DNA of 64,000 bases from Atherix ibis (GCA_958298945.1 OY282610.1:39563667-39627666), one strand, 5' to 3'. Shown: positions 1 to 13,708, counted from the stretch's first letter. Numbers and translations are program-made. The notes: generated by a model not told the origin, from the sequence alone.

Positions 1-2970
1 AAAATGCTTTTTTGATCATAAATTTTGATTTTCAGAATAAAATTTTTTGAGCACCAAAAATTTGTTGAACAGAAAGGAATTTTTCAAGCAAAAAATATTT
101 TTCAGTAAAAGTATTTTTTGAGCATAAATTTTTTTAGTATTACATTGTCTGAGCATTAAGAGTTTAATGAGCACAGAACCTTTTTTTTAAATCAATCAAT
201 TTTTTGAGCATAAAAGAATTTTTTTGAATAAACAGACATTTTCGAGCCTAAAATTATAAAAACTTATGTTTGGGTAATAAACGGTATTTTGAGCATAAAT
301 TTGATTATTACAATAAAATTTTCTGAGCACCAGAAATTTCTTGGGCAAAATTTTTGTTTTTTTGAAAAAGTAATATTTTGTGCAATATTATTTTTTGAGC
401 ATAGAATTTTTTAGTATAAAATTTTCTGAACATTAGAAATTTATTGAGCAAACAGCCTTTTTTGCACTCAAGTGAGTATAAAAGCAATTTTTTAATTAAA
501 GAGACTTTTTGGAGTTCACAATTACAATAAATTTTTTGAGCGATATTGTTTTTTGAAAATGAAATTTTGTGAGCGTCTGAAATTTGTTGAGATCGAAAAC
601 ATTTTCTAAAACATGAAATTTTTTAAGCACAAAACTTATATTTTCAGTAAAAATGCAGTTTTGATCATAAAATTTGATCTACAAAATAAAATATTCTGAG
701 CACCAAGAATTTGTTGAGCAGAAACGAATGTTTAGAGCAAAAAAAGTATTCTTTGAGCATCAATTTTCTTAGTACGAGTATAACAATGTTTGAGCATTAA
801 AAATTTATTGAGCGCAGGACCTTTTTTCGAACTCAAGCAAATTTTTGAGCATGAAAGAATTTTTTTAAATTAACAGACTTTTTCGAGCATAAAATTACAA
901 AGAATTGCGGAATGAAATTTTGTGACCGGCGGACAGTTGTTGAGTTCAAGGGCACTTTCCAAAACAAAAAATTTTTTGAGCACAAACGCATTTTCTAGCA
1001 GAACGAATTTTTTGAGCACGAAAGTCATTTTTGTGTTGAGCACAAACGCATTTTCGAACATATTAACTTTTTTGAGCGTTGATTTTTGTTCAGAACGAAA
1101 GAAATTTTTTAAGCATAAAAACTGCTTTTCGAGTACAAAAGTTTTTTTTTCAGAATAAAATTTTAAATTATGTATAGTTGAACTATCGCATAAGGACCCA
1201 TGGAAGATAAACCGCTTTGATGCTAGAACAACATAATTTTGATGCTGATTTGTCGACCAAAACTTTCTACAGTTATAAGCAAAATTATCGCTTTTTTTGA
1301 TATTGATGTTCAAAAAACCACAGAATGCCTGAAGGTGTTATTGACCCGTTTTTCTTTGAAAAGGAAGATGGAGAGATCATTAACGTCATTTCTGAACACT
1401 ATAGCCGTATGATAACCAACTGTTTCCGACCGAAAGTATTTTGAAACTAACATCCAGCAATAAATGGCCGAATTACATTCCAAAATATTAATAAAAGAGC
1501 AGGAATAGTAAAGATTCAAAATAATTATAAGTTCAAAATTTTGTTTTATTTCGTTTTTTTTTGTTGATATTTTTTTTACTTACTGTCATATAATATTAAT
1601 TACGTTAGATCCTGTTTTTTTTAATATTAAGAAAATGAGTAACAGTCACAGGAGAGTTGGTAAAATTTTTGGTCAGAAAATAAATTTTCTGAAAGTGTTT
1701 ATTAGCTAAAAATGGAAAAAATGAGTAATAACCAAATTCATAGGCGAAACGTGTTTTAAGTGTAAATGTGTGTAAAAGGATGGGATATATGGAAGGATGC
1801 GTGAAAAATGGCAATACAAAAAAAAACTTGAACATATAATATGTATTTTCATACAAAATATAAGAGGAACGCTTAACTGTGGAGGCCGTGAGTTGATTAT
1901 GTATATTTAAATAAAACGATCCAATTCGCAAATGGCAATAAAGGATAATGAGTTGGTTATACTCGCATATGCTTACATCATTGTGGAATGAGTTTATTTT
2001 TATCCGCTTCATTAGAGAAGGCAACATTAGTTTTGAATTTTCTTTCCCTTTTTTATTTTTGTAATTTTACTATTTGCTTTAAAAAAATTATGTTAAAAAT
2101 TTTTGCTTGGCCCTGAACGAACGAATTTCGTTCAAAATTTCCTGAACGAACGAATTTTGTTGAGCAGAAAATCTTCTTAGGTGATTCTTCGGGGCACAAA
2201 AATGAATTTTTACAAAAATCATTTTTTGGGTAATGATACTTTTTGAGCACAATTTTTTTTTCAATGTAAAATTTTTTGAACATCCAAAATTGTTGAGCAC
2301 AACGACTTTTTTTTCGAGGATAAAATTACAAAAACTTTGTTGAGCATAAATTTTTTTAGAATAACATTTATTGAACCCACGAATTTTGTTGAAGAAGCGC
2401 AAAGGCTTCACCAGACTTGGGTAATTTTTTGCGCCTAAAAATAAGTTTTTGCATGGAAAACTTTTTGTAAGCATACAATTTGGCTTCCAGGAGAAAAATT
2501 CTGACCGAAAACTTGTAGAGCGAGCGTAGAGGCATTTTTGAGCACAAGACATTTTTTGAGCATGAACAACTATTTCTGAGCAATATTTTTTTAGTATAAA
2601 TTTTTCTAGGCACTAAAAATTTATTGAGCACGAGGAATTTTTTGAAGTAAAGCAATTTTTTGATCATAAAATCAATTTTTTGAGTAAAAGGACTTTTTTG
2701 ATTTTTGGTTTTCAGAAATTTTTGAGTGCAGAGGTATTTTCGGGTACACCACGAGAAATTTGTTCAACAATAACGCATTTCCTTTTATTGAGCATAAATT
2801 TTACTGAGTCTTATTGAGCATAAATTTTCCTGAAACTTATTGAGCAATACGACTTATTGAGCATAAATTTTCCTTAAAAAAAATTTTCTGCGCGCTAGAA
2901 ATTTTTTAGTACAGAGACTTTTTTGAAGCGCAGTAATTTTTTGAGCGGCTTTGTTTTTTGTGAACACAAA
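1..2970. repeat. Degenerate satellite of TTTTTTGAGCA words
   Basis: The stretch is made of imperfect copies of short words such as ttttttgagcataaa, gagcacaaa and atttgttgagca, recurring every 25-45 bases. Larger blocks recur with changes, for example gagcgt...gaaattttgtgagcg...atttgttgag near 540 and 1075, so this is an older form of the 415-bp satellite at 4464-7357. Several open frames on both strands, up to about 150 codons, are by-products of the repeat and have no recognisable domain. Nothing here looks like a gene. Confidence 0.8.
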
Positions 2971-3078
2971 TAAAGTGCTGCGCTTTAAGAGTGATATGAT
3001 TTCTTTTTTTAAAAAAACACACTAATGGTTAAGGAAATTCAAATGTTTTTTATTTAGTATGAAAAACAATCGATACAA

Positions 3079-3720
3079 TTAAGTTCTGAATAAAACGTCA
3101 TTCAAATGGCCTCCACGACTTCTTTTACAGGAACGAATTCGATGAACCCAATTTTCGAGCACTTTTTCCACTAAATCAAGTCGTATGTCATGAATATCAC
3201 GTTCAATATTGAACTTCTAAAGCTTGAAGAGAGTCTTGTTTATTTCTAAAGATCAATGACTTCAAATAACCCCACAAGAAATAGTCTAATGGTGTTAAAT
3301 CATAACTTCTTGGAGGCCATTCAATGTCTCAATTTCTTGAAATAATCGAATCTCCACAATTTTCTCGCAATAATTCGGTTGTTGCACGTGCTGTGTGGCA
3401 CATAGCCCCGTCTTGTTGGAAGCAGATATTATCTAGATCAACTTCTTCCAATTTCGGCCATAAAAATTGGTTATGATCGATCTATACCGCTCTCCATAAC
3501 AGTAACGATGTTACCAGCTTCATTTCGAAAGAAGTACGGACCAATGATTCCACCAGACCAAAAACCACACCAAACTGTCAATTTGTAATGGGTGTTCATG
3601 AATAATTTGTGCATTTTCTTCACACCAGAATCGACAGTTTTGTTTATTTACCGCACCACTCAGATGAAAGTGAGCCTCGAAAAGTTGCAATTGGAGAACG
3701 ATTATTTTGATAATTAAACT
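3079..3720 (-). pseudogene. Dead mariner-like (DD41D-type) transposase, copy A
   Basis: The reverse strand reads as a broken Tc1/mariner transposase. Readable pieces in order are NNRSPIATFR (N-terminal region), EAHF and VNKQNCRFW (around the first catalytic Asp), FQQDGAMCHTA (second Asp), EWPPRS, DLTPLDYFLWGYLKS (third Asp) and RGGHLNDVLF just before a TAA at 3079-3081. The N-terminal piece runs almost directly into the EAHF block, so a large internal part is deleted. There is an in-frame stop in place of a residue before EWPPRS and at least two frameshifts. From the Asp of QQDGA to the Asp of TPLD there are 41 intervening residues, as in the DD41D (rosa-like) mariners known from tephritid flies. 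The copy lies inside the GAGCA satellite, which resumes on both sides. It is dead; the family call is firm and the subfamily call is inference from spacing. Confidence 0.85.
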
Positions 3721-3904
3721 GAATTATTGTAAACGTTGTTCTTATGTATATCTCTCTATGATAAAATAATAAGCATTACTGAATACAATGAAGAAAAAAG
3801 ACAGATTATGACATATTACAAATGGCCGAAAAGTCACTTAGAAATCATATCACTCTTATTGAATTACAAAAACATTTTTATTTGTTTTATTATAAAAAAC
3901 GCAT

Positions 3905-6900
3905 ATTTTTTTGAGAATGAAGTTTTCTGAGTAGCAGATATTTTTTGAGCTCCAATGCATTTCCGATAAGAAGGAATTTTTTGAGCAGAAAAGTTATTTT
4001 TTGAGCAGAAAGAGTTTATTGAGCGTACAATTACAAAGAATATTGTGAGCAAAAAAAACATACTTTTTGGAGCACAAAATAACAATGACTTGTTGAGCGT
4101 TAATGTTTTTTCATAATGCTATTTTGTGAGCGGCTGAAATTTGTTGAGCACAAATGCATTTTCTAACACAGCGAATTTTTTTAACGCAAAACTTATTTTT
4201 TGACTAAAAACGCTTTCTTTGAGCATACAATTTGATTATCAATATAAAATTTTTTTAAGCACCAGAAATTTGTTGAGCAAAATTATTTGTCGAAAAAAAA
4301 TATTTTGTGCAAAAATATTTTGAGCATAGAATTGCTCAAAATAATTTGAGCATTAAAAATTATTGAGCACACAGCCTTTTTTAAACTCAATCAATTTTTT
4401 AATTATAAAGCAATATTTTCAATAAACCGACTTTTCTTACCATAAAATTACAATAACTTTTTTGAGCGTTAATATTTTTTTTAATGAAATTTTGTGAGCG
4501 ACGGAAATTTGTTGAGCTCAAAGGCATTTCTTCAAATAAGGAATTTTTTGAGCCCAAACGCATTTTCTAATACAGGGGATTTTTTGAGCGAAAAACGTTT
4601 TTTTGAGTAAACACGCTTTTTTGAGCATACAATTTGATTATCAGAATAAAATTTTTGTAGCAACAGAAATTTGTTGAGCAAAATTATTTTTTTTTGTTGA
4701 AAAATTATATTTTGAGCAAAATTATTATTTGAGCATAGATTTTTTTAATATAAAATTTTCTGAGCATTAAAAATTATTGAGCACACGGCCTTTTTTAAAC
4801 TCAATCAATTTTTTGAGTATAAAAGCAATATTTTAAATAAACAGACTTTTTTTAGCATAAAATTACAATGACTTTTTTGAGCGTTAATATATTTTTTTTA
4901 ATAAAATTTTGTGAACGACGGAAATTTGTTGAGCTCAAAGGCATTTCTTCAAATAAGGAATTTTTTGAGCTCAAACTCATTTTCTAATACAGGGAATTTT
5001 TTGAGCGAAAAACTCATTTTTTGAGTAAACATGCTTTTTCGAGCATAAAATTTGATTATCAGAATAAAAATTTCGTAGCAACAGAAATTTGTTGAGCAAA
5101 ATTTTTTTTTTTTGTTGAAAAATTATATTTTGAGCAAAATTATTATTTGAGCATAGATTTTACTAATATAAAGTTTTCTGAGCATTAAAAATTATTGAGC
5201 ACACGGCCTTTTTTAAACTCAATCAATTTTTTTGATCTTAAAAGCAATATTTTAAATAAACAGACTTTTTTTAGCATGACTTTTTTGAGCGTTAATATTT
5301 TTTTTTTAATGAAATTTTGTGAGCGACGGAAGTTTGTTGAGCTCAAAGGCATTTCTTCAAATAAGGAATTTTTTGAGCACAAACTCATTTTCTAATACAG
5401 GGAATTTTTTGAGCGGAAAACTCATTTTTTGAGTAAACACGCTTTTTTGAGCATACAATTTGATTATCAGAATAAAATTTTCGTAGCAACAGAAATTTGT
5501 TGAGCAAAATTATTTTTTTTTGTTGAAAAATTATATTTTGAGCAAAATTATTATTTGAGCATAGATTTTTTTAATATAAAAATTTCTGAGCATTAAAAAT
5601 TATTGAGCACACGGCCTTTTTTAAACTCAATCAATTTTTTGATTATAAAAGCAATATTTTAAATAAACAGACTTTTTTAGCATAAAATTACAATGACTTT
5701 TTTGAGCGTTAATATTTTTTTTTAATGAAATTTTGTGAGCGACGGAAATTTGTTGAGCTCAAAGGCATTTCTTCAAATAAGGAATTTTTTGAGCACAAAC
5801 TCATTTTCTAATACAGGGAATTTTTTGAGCGGAAAACTCATTTTTTGAGTAAACACGCTTTTTTGAGCATAGAATTTGATTATCAGAATAAAATTTTCGT
5901 AGCAACAGAAATTTGTTGAGCAAAATTATTTTTTTTTGTTGAAAAATTATATTTTGAGCAAAATTATTATTTGAGCATAGATTTTTTTAATATAAAATTT
6001 TCTGAGCATTAAAAATTATTGAGCACACGGCCTTTTTTAAACTCAATCAATTTTTTGATTATAAAAGCAATATTTTAAATAAACAGACTTTTTTAAGCAT
6101 TAAATTACAATGACTTTCTTAAGCGTTAATATTTTTTTTTTAATGAAATTTTGTGAGCGACGGAAATTTGTTGAGCTCAAAGGCATTTCTTCAAATAAGG
6201 AATTTTTTGAGCACAAACTCATTTTCTAATACACGGAATTTTTTGAGCGAAAAACTCATTTTTTGAGTAAACACGCTTTTTTGAGCATAAAATTTGATTA
6301 TCAGAATAAAATTTTTGTAGCAACAGAAATTTGTTGAGCAAAATTATTTTTTTTTGTTGAAAAATTATATTTTGAGCAAAATTATTATTTGAGCATAGAT
6401 TTTTTTAATATAAAATTTTCTGAGCATTAAAAATTATTGAGCACACGGCCTTTTTTAAACTCAATCAATTTTTTGAGTATAAAAGCAATATTTTAAATAA
6501 ACAGACTTTTTTTAGCATAAAATTACAATGACTTTTTTGAGCGTTAATATTTTTTTTTTAATGAAATTTTGTGAGCGACGGAAATTTGTTGAGCTCAAAG
6601 GCATTTCTTCAAATAAGGACTTTTTTGAACACAAACGCATTTTCTAATACAGGGAATTTTTGGAGCGAAAAACTCATTTTTTGAGTAAACATGCTTTTTC
6701 GAGCATAAAATTTGATTATCAGAATAAAATTTTCATAGCAAAAGAAATTTGTTGACCAAAATTATTTTTTTTTTGTTGAAAAATTATATTTTGAGCAAAA
6801 TTATTATTTGAGCATAGATTTTTTTAATATAAAATTTTCTGAGCATTAAAAATTATTGAGCACACGGCCTTTTTTAAACTCAATCAATTTTTTGATTATA

Positions 6901-7380
6901 AAAGCAATATTTTAAATAAACAGACTTTTTTAGCATAAAATTACAATGACTTTTTTGAGCGTTAATATTTTTTTTTTAAGGAAATTTGTTGAGCTCAAAG
7001 GCATTTCTTCAAATAAGGAATTTTTTGAGCACAAACGCATTTTCTAATATAGGGAATTTTTTGAGCGAAAAACTCATTTTTTGAGTAAACACGCTTTTTC
7101 GAGCATTTAATTTAATTATCAGAATAAAATTTTCGTAGCAACAGAAATTTGTTGAGCAAAATTATTTTTTTTTGTTGAAAAATTATATTTTGAGCAAAAT
7201 TATTATTTGAGCATAGATTTTTTTAATATAAAATTTTCTGAGCATTAAAAATTATTGAGCACACGGCCTTTTTTAAGCTCAATCAATTTTTTGAGTATAA
7301 AAGCAATATTTTCAATAAACAGACTTTTTTTAGCATAAAATTACAATGACTTTTTTGAGCATTATTGTTTTTTTAAGAGC
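3905..7380. repeat. Satellite with about 415-bp higher-order repeat
   Basis: From 4464 the same long block recurs in head-to-tail order. The landmark gagcgttaat is at 4464, 4879, 5287, 5704, 6121 (as aagcgttaat), 6539 and 6957, and a variant, gagcatta, is at 7357. Spacings are 415, 408, 417, 417, 418, 418 and 400 bp. Each unit carries the same order of marks: gcgacggaaatttg, aaggcatttcttcaaataag, tctaatacagg, gattatcagaataaa, gcacacggcc and aaactcaatcaa. Units differ by only a few per cent by eye. The part at 3905-4463 is a more diverged unit. Inside each unit the 25-45-base GAGCA words are visible, so the long period is a higher-order repeat built from a short ancestral word. Short open frames within it repeat with the unit and are not genes. 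Confidence 0.9.
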
Positions 7381-9635
7381 TGCAATTTTTTCCAGAATAA
7401 AAATTTTACTAAGCATAATTACTTATTTAATATTCAAATATATTTATGTGAATCTATTTTTTTCATTTAATCTTAACCAAAGCTGTTCGGGAAAACTGTA
7501 GAAATAGTTTTAAGCACTCGCACTTTTTGGGGATATTTTTTGAAGGTATAAATTTTTTTTTGGTGCCCAAAGCCTTATAAGATTTTTACTTGATTAGAAA
7601 GTCCTTCAAGAATGCAATAACATTTTTAGTTCAAGCAGTTTTTTTTAAATTATATTGTAGCAAATTTTTTTTTATTAAAAGATTTTGTTTAAAATGTAGA
7701 AGCAAATATAAAAGCTAAACTGAATGTCCATCAATTGATAAGAAAAAAAATTATATCAAATCAATCGAAAATGAATGGGGAAAAATTCAAAATGAGATCA
7801 AATGGCTATTATTGATAGTTATAACATTATTTTAGGATAATTGTTATTATGCCATGGAAAAATACCCGTGCAATTTTCAATTACTTTAACGAGGTCACCT
7901 ATCGTAATCACTCTCAAGGGATCAATGAACATGTTATTTATTTTCATTTTGTCTGCCATCTCCGCGCTCTATCGACAAAATTTCCTTCATCCACTAAACA
8001 TTTATACAAAAAAATAAATATTTTGGCAATCGTTATTCTTTTTTTTTTTTGTTCAAATTTATTATCTTATAATAATTTTTATAAATTTCTTTTAGCACAT
8101 TTTTCAATACCTTACTTTTTATCTCGATTTGCTATAATTTTTCCTCTTTAACAATTTTTATTTTCATATATTTTTCTCATCATTACGTCTACAATATAAC
8201 GTTGTACATGAATTTCTATAAATTATATTACATATGAATGTAGACATAAAATGACTACTATTTATTGATATCTTCGTTATAAAGGCTATAAAAAAAGTCT
8301 GAATATACGATAAAATTGTCTTCTATTGGAAAAATATATCTACACAAATATAAGATAAAAGAGTTAATAGATATAAGTGATAACATATAAGATGACGTCA
8401 TCGACTGCAAAAGCTCCAGCAATCGTCTAGAAGATCTCCATCGAATAGAAAAGAGCCATCGTATTTGCACATACCATATACGAGTAGACCGCCAGCAGTT
8501 TAGGAAATGAAATCATATAAAAATGTTGTAAAAGCTCAAAAACAGTCCTATTACAGCACCATCCATATTTGATAAAGAAAATATTGTCTTATCAAATTGA
8601 CGGAATTTGCGGAACGACAGGGATAAAAAGAAGTATACAGAAATGGAAAATATTAGAGACAGTATGTATTTTTAGGGGCAGTTAAAATGCACAAAAGGAA
8701 AGCACCAACCAAGTAAGGGGCTATTAAAGAGAACAATATCCGTTTTCTTAAATTATTAATAATATCATAAAAATGAAACTGTAAAGGGAAAAAAAATTAA
8801 AAGTGATTTCCGTGAAAACCAAATCCCAAAAAGGACAATACCAGTAAATTATATCCTAAAATAAACGGAATTTAAAAAGGAATTTCTTCAACAACAAAAA
8901 AAAAAAAAATCAACAAGATAATAAAATTATAGAAAAAAATTCTTTTGAGGTTATGGTATAATATAATAGCGAAATGGCTGAATTGCTAAGGAAACAATGT
9001 TACAGCTTCCGCAGGAAAATCTTTTCTGATTAACAAAATAAAAAGCGAACAAATTCCAAATAATCTAAATCCATTTATAATCCTTATAAAGCCGAGTTAT
9101 TCCCATTTTTTTTTCGTTAGCCATCTTCTCGCTCTTTTGACAATAATATTTGTGAGTGGTTGCCTTTTTATTTTTTTTTTTTTTTTTTGAAGTATTTATA
9201 TTTATTTCTTTAATATTTTTTTTTAAATTATACGGAATATTTACTATTAAAAGTCTGGAGTTTTTAGAAAACAAAAAAAACACTTTTCTAACATTTACAA
9301 AACGAAAAGTTTCCATTAAAATTTTTGTAAAAAGCTTTTAAAGAATTTGACGAAAAAATATTTTTAATAAAATTAAAAGTTTAGTAAATTTTTAAATATT
9401 AAAATGGTTTGGACTAAATTGTCCATTGAGAATTAGAAAATTTAAATGGAAAGCCAAATTGGACAACTGATCTAATGTGAAATTTTCAAATTTGTCAAAC
9501 GCTTAACATTTTAACAATTTAAATATTATGGAGAAAATTTTAAAAATATTTTTGATGTTAAATTATTTAAAAAAAAATCACATTAATACAAAAACCAAGG
9601 AGCAAATATATCAAAATTATAAAAAAATAAATAAA
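7381..9635. other. AT-rich DNA, no gene seen
   Basis: Simple AT-rich sequence with a long T run near 9169-9189 and loosely repeated phrases (aggaat, aaaacca, ggacaa) at 8650-8900. The longest open frames (about 100 codons at 7849-8151, 70 at 8258-8470) show no domain, no codon pattern and no splice context that I can support. Confidence 0.6.
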
Positions 9636-9639
9636 ATAA

Positions 9640-10290
9640 TGAAAGATACAACAAAGATATAAAAATCCAAAGATACAAAAATACTAAGATTCAAATACTA
9701 AGAAAGAAAGACAAAAATATTAAAAGATACAAAAATTCAAAGATACAAATACAAAATTGTTCTAAGATACACAGATAGGATGACACAAACGCAAGAAGAT
9801 ACAAAGATACAAAGATGCCAGGAAACAAAAACGGAAAGATACAAAGACACAAAAATGCAAAGATAAAAAAATGCTAAAATACAAATATAGAAAGACATAA
9901 AGATACAAAGATGCAGAAATGCAAAGATACAAAGATACAATAATACAAAAATGTAAAGATACAATAATGCTAAGATTCAAAAATACAATAAACAAATAAA
10001 CGAAGACGTCAGGCAACAAAGGCAGAAAGATATATAGATACAAAGATAAAATGGACCTAAGATACACATATAGGATGACAAAAAGGCAGGAAGATACAAC
10101 AAAGATACAAAGACGCCAGGAAACAAAAACAAAAAGATTCAAAAATGTTAAGATGCAAAGATACAAAGATACAAAAATGCAAAGATACAATAATGCTAAG
10201 ATTCAAAGATACAAACTACAGACAAACAAAGACGCCAAGTTTTTGACTAAGATTCAAAGATACAAACTACAGACAAACAAAGAGAACAGT
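9640..10290. repeat. AAGATACA minisatellite
   Basis: Dense imperfect tandem copies of aagatacaaa and aaaatgcaaag occupy the whole stretch. A longer motif, gccaggaaacaaaaac, appears at about 9819 and 10114, with related text near 10007, which suggests a second-level repeat of about 300 bp. The last part (10187-10290) contains two near-identical copies of ctaagattcaaagatacaaa. The Leu/Cys/Phe-rich reading frames on the minus strand (9737-10190) are translations of this repeat and not proteins. Confidence 0.9.
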
Positions 10291-10299
10291 TTTTGACTT

Positions 10300-11200
10300 C
10301 TTTGGTGCATGTTTGCTAGTAAAAGTCTCTTGAAGACGCTACAATAACACATTTTTCATCAAGTACTAAATTTCATAATAGATATTGTCTAGACTTTCCT
10401 TTGATATATTTACTATGCCAACTAGTTTATACACTTTCACTCGACGATTTTTTTAAATGATATCATGGATTTTCTTAATTATTTCTTTACTGTTAAACGA
10501 CTTCCATGAATAATTCCATAAAATAGTGACGAGTCCCCATTATACTTTTCAAACTTGATTTTAGTTCCAGATACTGTTTTTATTTTTTATCAAAAAATAA
10601 CATTTCATTAACATACAAAATTCACATTTTTCTAACCAAAAGTTGCCTTCTTTCAATGGCTGAATAAAAGAAAACCAAAATTTCCCTTCTTTCAATGAAT
10701 GTCAAATCTAAACTTATAAATATATAAGAAAATAAAACTATTTATGATAAAAAAATATTGGTTTGGTAATATCCGTTGAAATTCTTGCATTTATCACTGA
10801 CTTATCATATTGCCTTCGTAGTATAAAATTTTCATTTATACTAAAAGAAATTTTATTCTAGTCTAATCCAATCCTTTCAATCGGAAGTACTCCAGGCAAT
10901 TGTCGATGTTTCCTATTATGTGCATAATAGTATAATCCACCGCGACCTCAATGTTCCTTACGTTCGTGAATTGGCTGTTAGTCGTTACAAAAAATTTCAT
11001 AGTCGACCGTTACCTAATAGTAAGAGAACTGTCTTCATTTTCTCTCCCCGAAAACATACCTAGATGCTTGAAAAGGCAATGGCAACGAAATTTTTTAATT
11101 GGAAGAAATTAAACTTAGAGTAAATATCACGATTTAGTGAAGCATCAATGGATGTTTACTTCTATCTCTTATCTTCTCTTACTGTTCATCAATTTTAAAA
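10300..11200. other. AT-rich DNA, no gene seen
   Basis: Unique-looking AT-rich sequence between the minisatellite and mariner copy B. I see no coding frame, RNA gene or clear repeat. Confidence 0.55.
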
Positions 11201-11232
11201 AATCTGCTTGTTATGCAATCATGTCCTAAAAA

Positions 11233-11882
11233 TAACCATCATTGAAATGACCGCCTCTGTGCAATAAAACTGGGCGTATTTCACGTATTTGGCGTTCAAA
11301 TAATGACTTCAAATAACTCCACAAGAAGAAGTCTAAAGGTGTTAAATCACAAAGTTTGGATATCTGGAATTTTTGAAATTATCGGCTGGCCAATAAATCG
11401 ATTATAGCATAGGCTGTGTGGCACGTAGCACCATCTTTTTGCAACCACATATTCGCTAAATCAATATCTTTCAATTCAAATTACAAAAAGTCCATTATCA
11501 TCGATATGTTCCTCTTACCATTGACAGTAACGGCACCTCCTTCCTCATGTTGAAAAAAACAAAGACCAATCCTGCCATCGTGCCCACAAACCACACCGAA
11601 CGGTCACTTATTCTGAATGTAAAGATTCCTCGTTCACCGATCCAGAAAGACGAAAATGCTCCTCATCCGACCAGATGATTTTCTTGGAAAAATCAACATC
11701 ATATTTTCAAGTTCCAACTGTTAAGAACGCCTTGAAATTGATAAATTTGAGTCTCGATACTTTAATCGGATCTTTGTCTTACTGGCACTCGAATATTATG
11801 TAAATAAAGATTGCATTCAAAAGTTTCCAGTAGGCCGATTAAGACGATCATAAATTGGAAGAAATGCTCGATAAGTTGCAAT
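11233..11882 (-). pseudogene. Dead mariner-like transposase, copy B
   Basis: The reverse strand gives recognisable pieces of a Tc1/mariner transposase in the correct order: ATYRAFLPIYDRLNRPT (N-terminal helix-turn-helix region), RVPVRQRS (linker), KIIWSDEEHFRLSGSVNE with the first catalytic Asp, FGVVCGHDGRIGLCFF, AVTVNGKR, MWLQKDGATCHTA with the second Asp, DLTPLDFFLWSYLKSLF with the third Asp, and HRGGHFNDGYF at the C-terminus. The pieces fall in different frames and are broken by several stops. The stretch between the second and third Asp is shortened, and the region after FLWSYLKS has also lost sequence. It is a near full-length but dead copy, directly upstream (plus sense) of the non-LTR relic at 11932. 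Confidence 0.85.
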
Positions 11883-11931
11883 AAAAGTATGATTAGTTTT
11901 ATTTTAAAAAAATTGCATAATTTTCAAGTGC

Positions 11932-13640
11932 TGTTGAGGTTGTTATTCTTTCTATGAATAAATGGCAATTCTTACTAATAATAATAATAATAATAATAGC
12001 AATAAGCACAGTTTCCGCCGGAATCAGGGAATCCCAAATCAAGATGCCGAAGTCTCTGGCGCGGAATGACATTGAAATCACAAAGTAGATGCTCTGACGT
12101 TTCATCCTCTTCGGAGAAAAAATGACAAATTTTAATGTATCAGATTTGCTCATCTTATTCAGATGATATCTTAACAGACAATGGCCAGTGAGTAACCGTT
12201 GGTCTGCTTTGTTTAGTTTAAGGACCTCTGTCGCTCTTTTTTTAGAAAAGGCGATGAATTTTTTAGAGTGATTCATGCCCGGGGAATTACCCCCAGTATG
12301 AACGTTTACCCACGCGGTCCCAGGATACCATAATGAACCCCAAGTAGCCCTTAAGACAGCCACAGAAGGGTTCTGTAGTATCAGCTTCCCTTCTTATCTG
12401 CTAGTTCGTCACTCTCAATACTGTCATGGCCTGGCACCCACAACAAAGTTACTGTTTTTAAGACCGTGAGAATATCCCAAACTATTGTAGGTTGGATTGG
12501 ACATCAGATAAGACCAGAACTTTCAATGCAGCTGGGCTGTCTGAGATGATGTAGATCTTTGCGTTACGTAGGGTCCTACTGATATCCTCTATAGCTCAAA
12601 GCTCTATGGCATGTAGTTCTGCCTAAAAAATGGATGGAGATATAGCAAGGGCCTTAGATAGACGGTAATAAGGTCTGATTTCACCCGCTCCAATACCCAC
12701 ATCCGTTTTAGAACCGTTTGCGTAAAAGACGAGGGCCCGTTCTCTCGAGTGACAGCCACCCATTCTTCCAAGTTAAGTTAGGCTTCCTCAGCATTGCATC
12801 CCAGAGATAGGATACGAACTTAATATGTTCAAACAGGTCGCCTAGTTTAAAGGTTTTGGGATGTCCTAACCCGAGAGCCACTATAGCGGTTTCCTTTTTA
12901 CTATGCAAATGCAAAAGTAGCAGATCTAAAAGACTTCAAAAGCTGTTGTGGCATATGTTCTTAGGGCACCTGTAATACCCAAGCATGTCTTTGAACTTAA
13001 CGACGGGTTACCTGAGCAATACGTCGGTCAGCTAAAGGAGAGCCGCGTAAATGATGATGGGTCTAACTATTGCCAGTATTAGTTTTGGTTGCAGACCCCA
13101 GATTTTACCGAAGAATGTCTCAGTAACACTAATAAGGTGTGAGTTCTAGGTCAATTTTCGGCACAGAATAACCCCAAGATATTTGACCTCAGTAGAGAAC
13201 TCACGTTCACTGCCATTCATCTAGACCTTGATGAAGTTCAACTCATGCTTCATAGTCTGCCTAGTTCAACTTATTTTCTCATATCCCCCCCCCCTTATCA
13301 GCCAAAAATTGTTTTCTCATATTACACACCTCACCCCCCACCCCTGATCTTTAAAACCAGGTCATTAGCATAATTTCGAACTTCAAAGCCAGCTGCAAAT
13401 AATTTACCGAGACAGTCATCAATGACAAGTGACTAAAGTAGGGGTGATAGTACCGCTCCTTGTTAACAGTTCTTAACGCCTCTAACAGTCACTGAATCAC
13501 CTCCTAGTTTAGCTTTGATATTGCGACTAAATACCAAGCTGCTAATTCAGCTTATTGTCGGGACATCAACTCCCTTCCGTAGATCCGCCCTCTCTATGGA
13601 CGCATGGGAGGTGTTATCAAATACCCCCTTTTCTTAGAAA
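11932..13640 (-). pseudogene. Degraded non-LTR retrotransposon (RT-RNase H-C-terminal zinc region)
   Basis: Reading the minus strand from 13640 downwards, fragments of a retrotransposon polymerase appear in order. The RT fingers/palm part includes GVFDNTSHASIERADL, then GAVLSPLL, then YANDLV, where the catalytic YADD has lost one Asp. Next comes EVKYLGVILCRKLTW, then a thumb/connection part with VALGLGHPKTFKLGDLFEH. RNase H follows, with AELHAIEL, YIISDSPAALK and LLWVPGHDSIESDELAD. The C-terminal part has LLTGHCLLRYHLNKM. Several stops and frameshifts interrupt it and the 5' part (endonuclease and ORF1) is absent. An (ATT)n run on the minus strand near 11976-11998 may be its 3' tail, although one frame stays open beyond it. 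RNase H puts it in the I/LOA/R1 group of elements; I do not name the family. It is older than the element at 55388. Confidence 0.8.
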
Positions 13641-13708
13641 GAACCGCATATAAAGCTTTTTTCTTAGCAAGAAACGGCTTTTTTCTAATTTTTAGACGAG
13701 TCTATGCA

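Noticed and set aside
1..7380. Regularly spaced repeats considered as a CRISPR-like array
   Set aside because: Repeats are head-to-tail without unique spacers, in an intron-containing animal genome; this is a satellite.
9737..10190. Two overlapping minus-strand frames of 75 and 142 codons rich in Leu, Cys and Phe
   Set aside because: They are read from the AAGATACA minisatellite and change with each repeat; no domain.
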